NCBI GenBank assembly: GCA_036873135.1
Contig: JAPTYO010000009.1
Coordinates: forward strand, 22,217,756 to 22,281,755
DNA length: 64,000 nucleotides
Direction: 5' to 3'
DNA from: Clarkia xantiana subsp. parviflora
Lineage: Eukaryota; Streptophyta; Magnoliopsida; Myrtales; Onagraceae
The notes beneath the pieces are model-generated. The model had not been told where the DNA came from. It searched no databases and saw only the letters and a program-made list of their open reading frames with translations. Both the position numbers and the translations under genes were made by a program. Below are positions 1 to 12,398 of the stretch, piece by piece (position 1 is the stretch's first letter; every line of letters begins with the position of its first letter).

Positions 1-888
1 AGTCTACAAATTCATTACAGGTTTCATAATAAGCAATATTTGGAGCTATTTTTAGATCAGACTGGACAAATTAGTCAGATTAGTGTACATACCGTCAAAT
101 GGTTCAAATAGGCCAATACAAGTTTGGTTTCAGAAGTGAGAATGTGTTCAGCGTCCTTCAATGTGGTTATATTAGATACACCAGGTCCCGTCTTCTTTCT
201 AATCCATGTCACTATGGCATCCCTGTAATTAAGAAGATGATAAATGCAAGTGAAGAAAAATAAATAATTGTGGATAATGAACATGAATTGCCAGTACAGT
301 TAATTATTGTGATTATTACTTGGTCCTTTGGCCTGTATAAAGATTGTGAACGCCGTCGATGAACAAATAAACAGTTGGGAAGCCCTGGATGTTGTATTTC
401 TCAGCCAATTCGTCCTCCTCCGTGACATCCACTTTCGCCAGAACGACACCCTCTCCCTTGAGCTCCGCTGCAGCTTCTGCATACTCAGGCGCTAGGGCAT
501 GGCAATGCCCACACCATGGCGCGTAGAAATTCACCATCACGAATTTTTTATTCTCAATGAAATCGGTGAAATTGCTGCTTCCTTTCAGGACGACCACATC
601 CTTGTCGTCCAGCTCCGGCAGCATGAACGCATCCTCATCTACCTCTGATTCTTCATCATCAGAAAAGCTATCATCGTCATCGTCTTCTTCTTCTTCTTCA
701 AACTGGTCGATTTTTGGGAATTGATCGGATTTTCGTACGGCAGCGTTGGTATCCTCCAGAAAGCTGAGATCTTCGTCTTCTTCATCATCGTGGTGGACAT
801 CATCCTTGCTCGAAGAGATTGTGAATGAGGAGAAGATGAGCATGATCGTGAGACTAAGGAGGAGGAGGGAACGAATTGTCATTGCCAT
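1..888 (-). CDS. PDIL1-4: Protein disulfide isomerase-like protein (PDIL1-4 type), 5' part
   Basis: This gene encodes an ER-lumen thiol-disulfide oxidoreductase and is partial, leaving the window on the left. Exon 1 is 888-320 and exon 2 is 222-93, joined by a GT-AG intron; a donor GTATGT follows at 92. The protein starts with a hydrophobic signal peptide (about residues 5-25). A strongly acidic stretch (about 28-95) follows, then a thioredoxin domain with the active site WCGHC (Cys126 and Cys129). The acidic leader before the first thioredoxin domain and the CGHC site are the pattern of plant PDIL1-4; the PDIL1-3 paralog usually lacks CGHC. Exon 2 continues with the expected linker and start of the b domain. 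The start was chosen because the signal peptide begins there. Later exons and the ER-retention signal are not visible. The symbol rests on family knowledge. Confidence 0.88.
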
Positions 889-1119
889 GCAGTATGGATC
901 GCTACAGAGAGGGAGAAGAAGATGTACGTGTAAGAAGAAGAAAGTATGAAAGTGGTTCAGGGCCCATCAACGACCAATACATTTGTTCCATTACATTATC
1001 TTTCATACTTTCGCTTAAAATTTCAATGGAAATTTACTCATATGAATAATGAGTAGTTCGCTTCTTTCTAAATCTTGGGTTTTCTTGTTTTTTTTTTTTT
1101 TTTTTTTTAAATAATTGCT

Positions 1120-1560
1120 ACCTAAACTTTATCTAATTTATAAATCGCTACCCGAACTTTAATTATTTAAAATTGGCTACCTGAACTTTCATTTTTTGAG
1201 CAAATAGCTACGTCTGTTCCAATTTTCGTCAAACTTGACAAAAGCTAAGCATATATCTACCACATGGAATCTTTTTATGTGTAACCAAGATGAATTTATC
1301 TATAAATTTAAATAATTGCAACAAAATACATTCAATTGGATGCTCAATTGAAATACACTGTTTCAATTGGGCGGTAGTCCAATTGAAGGTCTTTCGTTGC
1401 AATACTTTCAAATTATGTTTGAATTTTTCTTGGGTACATATGAAAAGACGTCGCATGGCGGAAACATGCTCATTTTCTGTCTAATTTGACAGGAATAGAA
1501 ACGTAGGTAGCAATTCGCTCGAAAATTAAAAGTTCAGGTAGCCGATTTTAAATAATAATA
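1120..1560. mobile_element. Foldback/MITE-like element
   Basis: The segment at 1175-1213 (GGCTACCTGAACTTT...) is repeated in inverse complement at 1501-1543 with few mismatches. The left side carries two further degenerate copies of the 'gctacc-gaacttta' motif at about 1118-1165. The interior holds several short CAATTGG inverted motifs (1333-1390). No protein is encoded. I could not find a clear target-site duplication, so the exact ends are uncertain. Confidence 0.55.
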
Positions 1561-2133
1561 ATAATAAATTTAAGTAATAAATTGTAAATTATTCAAAATT
1601 CAATTAGAAGTTTGATTATTAACCTTATTTTTTTTCCAATGGGGTTTTCTTATTTTTATTTTACTTTTGTATTTTCGATAAGTATACAACTAATAACTTA
1701 TGTAATAACTTTCTTTTACCAATAATAATTTATTAAAGTACTTTTATAAATACGATTTTTGTGCATCTAGAAATTTTACCTTCAACTGTTTTTTTTTCTC
1801 CATAGAAACATTAAAAAAAAAAAATAAGGGCAGTCTTATATTGCGGAAATGTACGTGGTAACAATACAATGTTTAATCGGGTAATCATTATTAAAACGCT
1901 AAGTAAATGACTAGATGAAAATACATATTATTTATCTGAAAAACCTCTTATGTATAGTGAAAAATCAAAAGCGATAGACGAATAAATGTACAGTAAAAAT
2001 TGGGAGATATAAATGTTACACTAATTTATACCTTCAATACACTCAAAATAATACCTCGCTACACGCTATAATTATGAAAATTATATGTATTGTTGAAGAA
2101 GATGTTGTAAGCATATGATTGGGCGCCGTAAAT
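1561..2133. other. AT-rich intergenic sequence, no gene seen
   Basis: The stretch is AT-rich with frequent stops in all frames. I see no coding sequence, RNA gene or repeat boundary in it. Confidence 0.6.
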
Positions 2134-2711
2134 TGATATTGGGTTCATTATATGTATATATTACCTAAGTTAATTGGGTACATGTCACTTGAGGACATTG
2201 GGTCAGACCCAAATCTCAAATGACATGAGAGGCACAAAATTGGGCCTCCCTATACTAGCATGGCAGGCCGAAATTTAGGTGGAGGTAAAGCGGACTTTTG
2301 TCCACTTTACTCCTCCTATATATATAGGGAGGGAGTTAGGGGTTTTATTAGGGTTAATCACAATTCCCTTTAAGTGGTGTTTTGAGAGAAAACCATTCCC
2401 CCAAGAACACCATACTTCGGCCGAACCATATATCCACCAAGGGTGTGCCAATTTGCTTTCGAGCAAATACTCCAGAGATCTGTCCCTTGTCAAGAATCGA
2501 TCAGAGGCTTTGCTGTGAAGAATATACCACGTAGGGCTTCCTTCAGAAGAACCCTACGGGTGCCGACCAGAGGATCGTAAACTCCCTCCTGCAATGATCT
2601 TGGGACTACGGACTACTGTTGAGGTATATGTGAATCTTCCGCTGCGTAATTTCGATTACTAGCATGTACCATGATTTAGTTTACATAATGATTACTCCCC
2701 GTAATCTATCA
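2134..2711 (+). repeat. LTR of an old Ty1-copia-type retrotransposon
   Basis: The right boundary is set by a primer-binding site one base downstream of a terminal TATCA. The matching start TGATA at 2134 gives a 5-bp inverted terminus (TGATA...TATCA) and an LTR of about 578 bp. The exact left end is inferred from that inverted terminus. No second LTR copy is visible downstream, so the element is truncated or badly decayed. Confidence 0.5.
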
Positions 2712-2712
2712 G

Positions 2713-2724
2713 TGGTATCAAAGC
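2713..2724 (+). other. Primer-binding site (initiator Met tRNA type)
   Basis: TGGTATCAAAGC differs by one base from TGGTATCAGAGC, the usual complement of the 3' end of plant initiator methionine tRNA used to prime LTR retrotransposon reverse transcription. It lies directly after the LTR end. Confidence 0.65.
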
Positions 2725-5700
2725 CTGTGTTAGGAATTCATGATTTTGATAAATTGGTGTTCTTGAAAAGTCATTAATTTGACCGAAAATTTTAAAAGAA
2801 AAATTTTAAATTTTCGATTTTTGGTTGTTAGTGAAACATAAATTTTCATGATGTTCTTAGGAAATTTGATGTACATGATCCAGTCGATCAAACATTGGAT
2901 TGTAGATCTTATTAAAATTTGATCTTGAAATTTGACCACTTGTTACCAAATAGGTATTTGTGCAGAAAATCCCTAATAATTTTCAAGGTAAAATTTTTAA
3001 TTTCTAGGTCTCCAAGTTACAAAATTCGGATAAACCTATATAATAATATTGTTTACCATATTTTAATTTTTTATTCCAGGTAACAATATATCTATAATTG
3101 GGAACATTATGATAGATTCACATTAATATATAGAAATATATATAACTATCAATATATCTAAATATTTAAATAAGTTAAAGATATTATTGATAGATTTTAG
3201 TTACCTAAAATATTGAGAAAATATATTATTAATATCCGTTTCACTATTTAAAATATTGACAATAAATAAAATATATATTTATATGTGGGTAGCCGAAATT
3301 TACATATATTGTTGATTGATTTAATCTTATAGATAGAATCTTGGCAATAAATATATATATGTTAGAGTTATGGCCGAAATGTAGATATATATATATTGGA
3401 AATTATTTTATATAATTAATGTTACTTGGTGGCTAAGTTTAATATTTTTTGACTTTGAAACCTACTTAGGCTACAAGTAAACATTTCGGCCCAACCTTTA
3501 ATATTTTAATTATTGGGCCGGTCCAATATTTCAAACCGGGACGAATTAAAACTGAACCGGATTTTCTCAATCGGTTCGACCTAATCGGGTCGGGTCGGAT
3601 CGGAGTAACTACGTGGATCTAACCGAACCGGTTTTGAGTGTTGAACCGAACTGAACCCTATTTTTATTGGACCAGTTCGGACCGAACCAGATTTTAAAAT
3701 TAAAACCGAACCAGACCGAACCGGATATTCCGGACCGGACCTGAACCGGATTTCCTGGACCGAACCGGGCCAAATCGGCTTGAAATTGACTGAACCGAAC
3801 CGTATTTTCAAAACCGAATTCATGTCAATTAAAATAGGGAGGTCAAGTTTTAAAATCCAAATGCTTTGAACCTTAATAAGCCTACACAGTGCTCAAGGGT
3901 TGATAACCTTTATGCCTTGTTTCGATTCTAGGGATGGATCTCGGAGATACATGTTTTTGGGACTGGATTAATTAGTGGGCTGAATTGTAATTGTTTATTA
4001 TTCAATATATATTTATGCATGATTATAAATTTTGTCTTGACTGAGTCAAGCTAGTTGGATATTGCATATTATGGGCTGAGCCCTGGTTAAATATATGGAA
4101 TGCGCACTAGGATAGACATGTTGTGTTGGTTGGAAATGCCTAGGATTCGTGTCTAGAATGTTGTGTGATTGAATATAAGCATGAATTGCAAATCATCCCC
4201 TAATGTTTAAAATTATTTTAAAATCGAGAACCAGTCGCCAAATGTGTATGATGGATGTGAATGTTACATGTTTGACACATATGCTAGAATGTTGAGGATG
4301 TAGCTGCATTTGATAATTTACTCGGAAGTAGAATTATATATGCAAGCATGAGTTCCTCGGAACATTAGACGGATGACGCGTAAGCATGAGTGTGGTTTGT
4401 ATGATGAATGTTACTGGCGTATGTTAATTTACGTGGATAATAGAATTATATATGCATGAGTGAATTCATCGGAATATTTTTCCAAAACAAAAAGGGTCTT
4501 GGGAAAGCCAAGATTGGGTATGCTTGTTTTAAAATTCCCGTTCCGGTAATTTGAGATTAAAACCGTTTTAAAATACTGATCTATTGGATGAAAGACGACG
4601 ATAATGTGAACTCTTTCACAGCCATCTTCCATTGGTTTACTGGTGGTCGGTTGGATTAGATGACTGAGGAATCATTATTTGTCAGATTCCATCTTAATAG
4701 ATATTTGATGTATGCAATTCTTTCTCAAAATGTTATTGTCTCCCTGATTCTTGCATAATTATCGATGTGTTAGTATGAATTGGTTGAATTAGTGCGATTC
4801 GATATTCCTCACAATCTTGATGGTGTGAATCATGATGAACAAATGGAGTACGTGTTGAACTCTCTACTACGATTCCGAAAAGTGGAGAGGACAACTACGA
4901 ATGAATATAGTAGTCTGTATGATTTTGACAATAAGAGACGAATGTAATAATTTGTTTCACCAAGAATCAGAGTAGGTTCTCTGATGATCTCAACGCGTAT
5001 GTGGTGATACATTCAACCTTGGTAGAAAGGGGTTGAAGAAGACTTCAATTGCAACCAGGCAATGTTGCAGCTAAGTATCCCTTTGCATCCGCCTCGGTGG
5101 AAGCAAGGATGCAAAAGCTAAACGTTTCGGTTAAACGTGATGGTCTTCTCTCTTTTCAGGGATGTTGGCGTAAAACCCGCATCGGATCTTCAGTATAAAA
5201 TGTCAACATGGAAAAGATGTATATGGTTGTTTGAAATTGACAGGAATCAATGACCTTGAGCCTAATCAAGTACAGTAACCACAGCAGTAAAAAGGAAAAC
5301 CTTCTCTGCTCACCATACTGGGTTCGAAATATGTCAACCATGATCCGCATATCATAGAGAGAACTGGACCATAAAGGTCTTATAAGATAATCTGGTGGGT
5401 TAAACCATGTTGATAAAGTGCGTCTCAAGTACGCATCGTAGGTCATGTCTATGAAGCGGTAAAATGCTTTATACAGACACAGATCATTTGACGTGATTTA
5501 CTCGTGAATTTACTCAGATGTGATGTTCAACATGACTTAAAGTTCTCGACTATCTATGCGACAATCATGGATCAAATACGCGAACTTCAGATCAAGAACC
5601 CTACCATTGTCATTTATCGTTCGTTTGAGTTACTAAAATTATGGTTATTTCGAGATTCAGATTTATTCAATAAAGTAGTTTCCGTTCGATTCGAAATGTG

Positions 5701-6100
5701 ATCTACTTGTCAAAATTAATCGACCCGGTTAATAGGGATCGATCCGAAACGAAATTTCGGCCACGTAAAAGTGGTCGAATAAAACAAAATGATTCACATA
5801 CTCTGTCATCTCAGTCGAGACAACTGAACTGAACATACACATCGATTGCGTAGCTAGATCGAAAGATTTAGTATTTCTTTAATATTAAGTACTCCATTGA
5901 ATGAAATAATCTGTAATGATGATCATGTGTGAAACCGATTGGATTAAATTAAATTCAGAAATGAAACGACTTAACCAATGGTTAAAACTTCGGTAAAATG
6001 CGCCTCGCGCAAGTGGACCTCGAAAGACGGAACACATCGTTTCAATATATGAGTTTCATAATGAAGTGTTTGAATGATTAGGTGCTGAATTTTCGTTTGC
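2725..6100 (+). mobile_element. Decayed interior of the LTR retrotransposon
   Basis: No long frame survives. A weak Gag-like stretch appears at about 4,828-4,945 (a frame reading HDEQMEYVLNSLLRF, similar to the YVLESLP motif of copia Gag), and basic residues follow near 5,020-5,170. The rest is AT-rich and full of stops. The assignment rests mainly on position after the LTR and primer-binding site; the right end at about 6.1 kb is arbitrary. Confidence 0.35.
3535..3815. repeat. Degenerate ACCGAACCGG-rich repeat tract
   Basis: The motif 'accgaaccgg' and variants recur many times over about 280 bp. The open frame across it is only a repeat translation (FGSV/RSGS pattern), not a protein. Related accgg-rich sequence occurs at 48,160-48,460 and 49,095-49,170. 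Confidence 0.7.
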
Positions 6101-6708
6101 ATTCCTTCATTGATAACATTTACATCGGTACGAAGTAGGCTTCGAAACTACCACGACCTTGTAAAAGTATCAGCTGACGCATAGGGTGAAACTACCACGA
6201 CTTTATAATATATATCTCAAAATATATTTATTTATGTTATATTTGCTAAATACATTATATAATCGGATAAAATGTTTATACCATTAAAAAAATACACATG
6301 ACATGCTTTATATCATAATTCGCAAATAATTAATTCTCATAATGTTGTTGAATAATTTTAGACATTTTGTAGAAGAATTATTCGCGTATTATTCTCCTAA
6401 TGTCCATTCATATAGAACTTTTAGACATATTTTACCCAATATTAAATTTATAATTTTTTATATAATATAAAAAATCATTCGATAAATACGAAAAATAAAA
6501 TCACTAAACGAATAAAAAAAATTCTATTTTTAAAGAGAAATTACAATTTTTAAATGTTTATAATTAACTAATGTTTTAACATATTATTTAAAAAATTCAT
6601 CTTCTTTTTCTTTAAAAAAAATTATAATTTTTTATTTAATATTATATTATTATATACAAAATTACGGAGACCACAAACAAGTGGACTCTATTTTTGTATG
6701 AGCTTTTC
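6101..6708. other. AT-rich intergenic sequence, no gene seen
   Basis: The sequence is strongly AT-rich, with poly-A/T runs and stops in every frame. I see no supported feature. Confidence 0.6.
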
Positions 6709-6844
6709 TTGGGTAGCACCGAGCCACCAGGTGCTACCCCTTCATGTCTCACAAGACATGTGATGTGGGACCCAATTTGTTGGGTCCCACCATTCAGTTT
6801 GTGAGTGAGTGAGGGGTAGCACCTGGTGGCTCGGTGCTACCCAA
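6709..6844. mobile_element. 136-bp palindromic MITE-like element with perfect 32-bp arms
   Basis: The left arm 6709-6740 and right arm 6813-6844 are perfect inverse complements over 32 bp (TTGGGTAGCACCGAGCC...). A second, inner perfect hairpin (GTGGGACCCAA/TTGGGTCCCAC) lies at 6765-6790. The whole unit would fold into one long hairpin. No clear target-site duplication was found beside the arms. Confidence 0.75.
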
Positions 6845-8183
6845 TAATTTTTCATTTTTGTATAGCTAGTAACCCAGCTCTAGCCACAAGCAACGGCCCC
6901 ACTTGCATGTACCAAACGCAGGACCCTCCCGCGTTATGCGTTAATTTCAGAATAACATTTTTATAACATTCTGTGTTGATGATATTTTTGAAAATAATTT
7001 ATTTGTAAATGTTATTGTGGTTTTTTAGTCTTGTGAGTGTGACTAATGATAGCCTAAGCCCGCTACTTTTGGCGCGTAACACATCTCCATGAACAAGCAG
7101 TATCAGATCCGATTCAGAGGTATACTCAATTTTATTTATGATAAGTGAAGGAATTTATGACCAACAAAGAGAGGCGGATGTGTTAATAAAAATCTTATAT
7201 TAAACTCGAATGACCAACAAAACAAGAGAAGCAGATTGAATAATTTCAACAAAGCAGCTGTCTTAGCTCCGCTACTAGAGCGACTGAAGGCTTGACTACC
7301 ACATTTTCACAAACACCTTACATGCACAAGCCCTCCAGGATTGTTTTATACATCTCACGAACAAGAACTTGCCCAAAAAAATCTAAACAACATCCAGTAA
7401 TCACCCCATCAGGAATCCTAAAATTGGACAGGAAAAGTGGTACCTGTTTTTATTATTCTCGGAATAGAGATTCTCTTGTACGCTTCGCCGTAGAGGCAAC
7501 AAGGACAAAAACATATAAGCAATAGACACAGCATAAGGGATTAGAGTAGGGATGACAACGGGCGGAGCGGGCGGGTATTGCCTGACCCGTGCCCGCCCTG
7601 CACATATGGCGGGGCGGGTTCTATGGGTTAAAAGTTCCCACGGGTCAACCTGCTGGACCCCGCTCCGCCCCGATTCAGGTTCAAATACAGAAACGACCAA
7701 GAACTAGTCAGACATTTTAACGACTTACATACGGATCTCCTGCCCATTCAGCATATAAACTGCGATTCAAGCCCTCCAGGCTTCTCTGTCAAAACTTTCG
7801 GGATGTAAATTACTTTGATTAGAGTGGCGGCGTTGCTAGAGGCGGTGGCGGTGCTAGACGTGGTGGCTGGTAGGCGGTGATGGAATCGGTGGTCGGCGTC
7901 GCGCGGCTGGACCGTTGGTGCTGGGTGGACGTGACGTCTCTTAGAGCACTTCCAATGGTGAGTTCCTATTTCCTCCACCTTACCCGCCATGTCACTGCCA
8001 ACTCATTTAAGTAGGAACTGCTACAGTAAAATGGAAAACTCTCTCCAGTGGTGGAGACCTAGTTCCACTTCCAAATTGGGACCACATAATTATGTACTCA
8101 CAATATATTTTTTGTACAAAAAAATCTATCGATAAATTAAATATTTATATTTTGGTATTCAAATGATTATATAAAAAGTCACG

Positions 8184-8225
<42 letters not shown>

Positions 8226-8822
8226 CACATAAATTTGTTAAATATGATTGTCACAATTTAAAAATCATATTACAGAAAAATACAAATAATATGTTCAATT
8301 TGTCAACTAAAAAGTGAACACGTATATATTGAGACAACGTAGAATTAGCACATGCATACTAAAATCCAATAGATGTTCGACCAAATTTTTTAAGCATTAT
8401 ATATAAATTAAATATTCATATTTTTAAAAATACGGACATGAACAAACCAATGAATGAGAGTCAAGTGTTAGACTGAATTAATTAAAATAAATTTGGAAAA
8501 AAATATGTACAAAATCATAAAAATGTAATTGATTGTTTAACGAAATTTATATTTTTTATGAATTCGTCAAAGTTTCAATTTTGGATCAAATATTTGGTTT
8601 CCAACTTTGACCAACGTGTGTGGTTAATTATCCTAAAATTCGAAATTCGGCGTCGTTAGGGTTAGTTCAGTTATTTACGTACTATACTTTTAAAATTAAT
8701 TACGATTATTTTGGTATTTAACAAAAATTGTATAAAAACGAATATAATATATAAATGAGCACACAATTTTTTTTAAAATAATGATTGAATAATTTAAACA
8801 CTCTTTCCATTTCACAAACTCA
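6845..8822. other. Intergenic region with small repeats, no convincing gene
   Basis: No coding sequence is supported. A GC-rich patch at 7,555-7,680 (gggcggagcgggcggg... and its partial inverse) looks like a dispersed plant repeat. The segment at about 7,942-8,070 begins with 'gagcacttccaatgg', a motif common at plant MITE ends, but I could not pair its ends. Short open frames here show codon bias from repeat composition only. Confidence 0.5.
8187..8223. repeat. (AT)n microsatellite
   Basis: This is an uninterrupted AT dinucleotide run of about 37 bases. Confidence 0.95.
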
Positions 8823-9595
8823 ATGACTTACACCAACAGATCTGAGGCACGGTTGCTGGCCAATAGAGCTAAAGCGGGGCACGGCTGGATCTTTGAAGGG
8901 GCACTGCTGTTGGGGTCGCAGTAGGAGGCGTGTTGTTGGTAAACCCTAGATCGCCGACAATATCCGTTGCGTGTCGTGCGTCCTGCTCCACTGTCGCCCA
9001 GTGATCTGAGGATGTCCTGGACCTCTTTCAAGCAGATCCGACCATCAGTACTGTTCGGCCGGCCACCGTGTCTAGCAGAGATGCTAATGTGGAAGAGAAG
9101 GAGAACAGAGAAAGGCAGACGAGTTCATCCCTCCCTCTTCCTCATGTATCCCTTGTTGGCTGCGCAGTAAGGAATGGATTGGATAATTGATAAGCAGCTG
9201 CTAGGGTTTACATCAACCTCAAGATGAACGGCTCTGATTATATTCATTTTTGTTTATTTTTTATTTTTGCAAAAAATCTCTCTCGTTTCTTATATATATA
9301 TATATATATAGTAAGAGTAATTTGTTTAATTGTTAAAGATAATATTTCTATTAAATAAATAAATAGTAATATAAAATATAATAATCTTAAATACTTATTA
9401 ATATAAAGTTGTCCAAAGACATAGCATGTCCACATAGACAAAAATATAATAAAAACGTTTATCAGCTTCAAATTAAGTTGAAAAATATTAATTATCATCG
9501 TATTATTACCATTGTCTAAAATTAATATGGGTATTCTAAATGTGTGTTTTAATGTAACTATAAATGTGTCTTTTAGAATCAAGTGTTTTATGGTT
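8823..9595. other. Intergenic region, no convincing gene
   Basis: The patch 8,830-9,175 is more GC-rich than its surroundings and has short overlapping frames on both strands, but none resembles a known protein. The rest is AT-rich, with a short (TA)n run at about 9,291-9,310. Confidence 0.45.
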
Positions 9596-9880
9596 TAGAA
9601 TATATGACTTAGGGTATAAGGGTTTATCATTTAAGGTATAGTAATTTATGGTTTAGGGCATAACGATTTATGGTATAGGTATTTAATGTATAGTTATTTA
9701 GAGTAGTGATTTATGGTTTAGAGTTTAGTGATTTATGGTTTAGGGTATAGTGAATCAATACAATGATGTATGGTTTAGGATATAGTAAATTATGGTATAT
9801 TGATTTATGGTGTATTGATTAGGTGATACTAGTGCTTTAAGGTATAATGATTTAGGATAAAGTGGTTTATGACCATTTTT
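9596..9880. repeat. Degenerate 'ttatggtttagggtata' repeats
   Basis: Units of roughly 15-25 bp built on 'gatttatggtttagggtatagt' recur about ten times. They are the inverse complement of the 'accttaaatca / cataaatcactatacc' units seen from about 10.3 kb onward, so the two blocks face each other. Confidence 0.7.
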
Positions 9881-10319
9881 TAAATCTATAAATGTGTATT
9901 TTAATGTTAACAAAGTAAACCTAAAGTTTGACTTACTCTTTTTTATTTCGTTATAATATTCTCTTTTTTAGGGATTTTTTTTCACAAAATTTGAAATTAT
10001 TAAATTTCACACAATATTAATTTATAGTATTACTATAATTTTTATAATACATTTAATTAGTATACATTAATATGTATATAAATGGAATATATTATGCATG
10101 AACCATTTATAATGGCTCACAACCATTTAATTTATTGTGTAATAATGATTTACTATAAACATATTTCCATTATATATATTAGTTTCTCTTAATTAAGAAG
10201 AAAAATAAAAGTATCATTTCAACATCCATAATTTCATTAAATTTTGGTATATCTATACCAAGATGTTAACTGTGATATAATAACTTTATTTGATTTAATA
10301 TTCAAGATAATAATACTAT

Positions 10320-11880
10320 TACCTAAACTAAATCATAAATCATTATATCCTATTAATACAACCTAAAACATAAAACACTATATCATAAACCACTCACACT
10401 AAATCAATATACCCTTAATCACCATATCATAAACTCACACTTCCTCCCCTCTCCCAATATATTTTTACTTTAATTATTTATTTTCATTATTGTAAAAGAC
10501 TCTTAAGTAAACATAAAAATCAGAAATTAAGTAATCATAAAAATCATAAATTTTTAAAATGCCTAATAATATATATTTATTTTTTTAATGTAAAAAATAT
10601 TTATATTGAACCATTTTTAAAGAAAAAATAACTTGGTTTTACATAAATCATTACTGCATAACTTAAATCATTACTACATTCCTTAAATCATAAATATATA
10701 CCCTAATTCACACATTAAAGAAATTCACTAGTACATACCTTAAATTACTAACAATTAAGTAATTATATCTTAATTCATTACCACATATTTTAAATTATTA
10801 GTATATACCTTAATTGACATATTAAAGTATTTCACTAGTTAATACCATAATTTATTAACACTTAAGTCATTATAACTTAAATCAATATTAGTGTATACCT
10901 TAATTCATTACTATATACCTTTAATCACATATTAATCTAATTCACTACTATATACCTTAAATGACTTAGGGTTTTGGGTCATTCTAACTTAATCATTAGT
11001 GTATGCCTTAAAGTAGTCATATATACCTTAAATCACATAATCATCTAATTCACTACTACATACCTTAAAGTACTTAGTAGTGAAGTCATTATACCTTAAA
11101 TCATTAATGTATGCCTTAAAGTAGTTCTATATACCTAAAATCACATATTAATCTAATTCACTACTACATACCTTAAATTACTTAGGAGTTAAGTCATTAT
11201 ACCTTAAATCATTAATGTATGCCTATACACCTTAAATCACATATTCAACTAATTCACTACTACATACCTTAAATTACTTAGTAGTTAAGTCATTCTACCT
11301 TAAATCATTCGTGTATGCCTTAAACTAGTCTTATATACCTTAAATCACATATTACCTTAAATCACTACTACATACCTTAAATTACTTAGTAGTTTAGTCA
11401 TTCTACCTTAAATCATTAGCGTATGCCTTAAAGTAGTCCTATATACCTTAAATCACATATTCATTTAATTCACTACTACATACCTTAAATTACTTAGTAG
11501 TTAAGTCATTATAACTTAAATCATTAGTGTATGCCTTAAAGTAGTCCTATATACCTTAAATCACATATTCAACTAATTCACTACTACATACCTTAAATTA
11601 CTTAGTAGTTAAGTCATTAGACCTTAAATCGTTAGTGTATGCCTTAAGTAGTCCTATATACCTTAAATCACATATTCAACTAATTCATGTACACACACCT
11701 TAAATCAACAACATTTAGCTCATTATACCTTAAATTATTACTATATACCTTAAATCATTGTTAGATACATTACTTCAATAACATTCAAAATATTATACTT
11801 GAATTATTAGTGCATACCTTAAATCATTCTAGATACCTTAGTCATTACTTTCTACCTTAAATCATTAGTATATAACTTAA

Positions 11881-11914
<34 letters not shown>

Positions 11915-11990
11915 ATAAATCACTAACAATGAATTGATGATTATTTCTTAAATAATTAGTAAATACCTTAAATTATTACTTCATACCTTA
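10320..11990. repeat. Long 'taccttaaatca' repeat block
   Basis: Variants of 'taccttaaatcattacta' recur throughout. At both edges the units are short and irregular; in the middle they are organised into a regular 108-bp array (separate entry). A (TA)n run lies at 11,884-11,912. No protein is encoded. Confidence 0.85.
10950..11700. repeat. 108-bp tandem array
   Basis: The landmark GTATGCC occurs at 11001, 11109, 11217, 11313, 11421, 11529 and 11637. The spacing is 108 bp except one unit of 96 bp. Each unit contains several 'ccttaaatca' sub-repeats, so the 108-bp unit is a higher-order repeat of the simpler motif. Confidence 0.9.
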
Positions 11991-12041
11991 ACTAATTACT
12001 ACATATGTTAAACCTGCCTAAATTTTACCAATGAAACCACT

Positions 12042-12101
12042 TACCCCAGTGGTAACACGCTCAGACTCTATCATATATCTGTTGGTCGCTGGTTCGAGAC
12101 C
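12042..12101 (+). promoter_or_regulatory. tRNA-like Pol III A and B boxes (SINE head or tRNA relic)
   Basis: TACCCCAGTGG at 12042-12052 fits the A-box consensus with one mismatch. GGTTCGAGACC at 12091-12101 fits the B-box consensus exactly. The spacing is normal for a tRNA-derived internal promoter. No intact tRNA cloverleaf is apparent, so this is a SINE head or a tRNA relic rather than a functional tRNA gene. Confidence 0.45.
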
Positions 12102-12119
12102 TTGCCACAACTCCATATT

Positions 12120-12398
12120 TATTTTAGTAGCACAAATATTGGGGTCGTGTATAATTCGTATCAGGGTCGTCTCAGTTATTCTTTCATCAACGAATTGTGC
12201 ACGACCTAACCCTATTGTCAGATTCCTCGTGTCAAAATCGTCCCAATAGTCGTCTACATTTGAAACGAGGTAACACCCGTGTCAGTACACGTGCTAAACT
12301 CTACCTCGTGCCTAATTCGACTCAAATACATCCCAATTTGAAACGACTAAACACCCCGTGTCAAAGTTCGTTTTATTTTAGGGTGTTTTCTTGTAGTG
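12120..12398. mobile_element. Terminal region of a CACTA (En/Spm-like) transposon
   Basis: The sequence ends in TTTTCTTGTAGTG, the inverse complement of CACTACAAGAAAA, the standard CACTA terminus. It is followed by TTA, a plausible 3-bp target duplication. Subterminal repeats typical of CACTA elements precede it (CCCGTGTCA and 'tttgaaacga', each twice). The opposite terminus is not visible, so the left limit is a guess. Confidence 0.75.

Noticed and set aside
746..949. Plus-strand open frame opposite the PDI-like exon
   Set aside because: It is a shadow of the acidic repeat codons (GAA/GAT) of the real minus-strand gene.
3581..3823. 80-codon minus-strand frame with FGSV/RSGS pattern
   Set aside because: The pattern comes from the 'accgaaccgg' repeat; it has no protein-like composition.
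2134..6100. Second LTR for the left copia remnant
   Set aside because: I looked for a repeat of the 2,134-2,711 sequence downstream and did not see one.
9596..9880. Possible interstitial telomere repeats ('tttaggg')
   Set aside because: TTTAGGG occurs only as part of a longer irregular 'ttatggtttagggtata' unit, without tandem heptamers.
10950..11700. Possible CRISPR-like array because of regular spacing
   Set aside because: The unit is a contiguous plant tandem repeat without distinct spacers, and the genome is eukaryotic.
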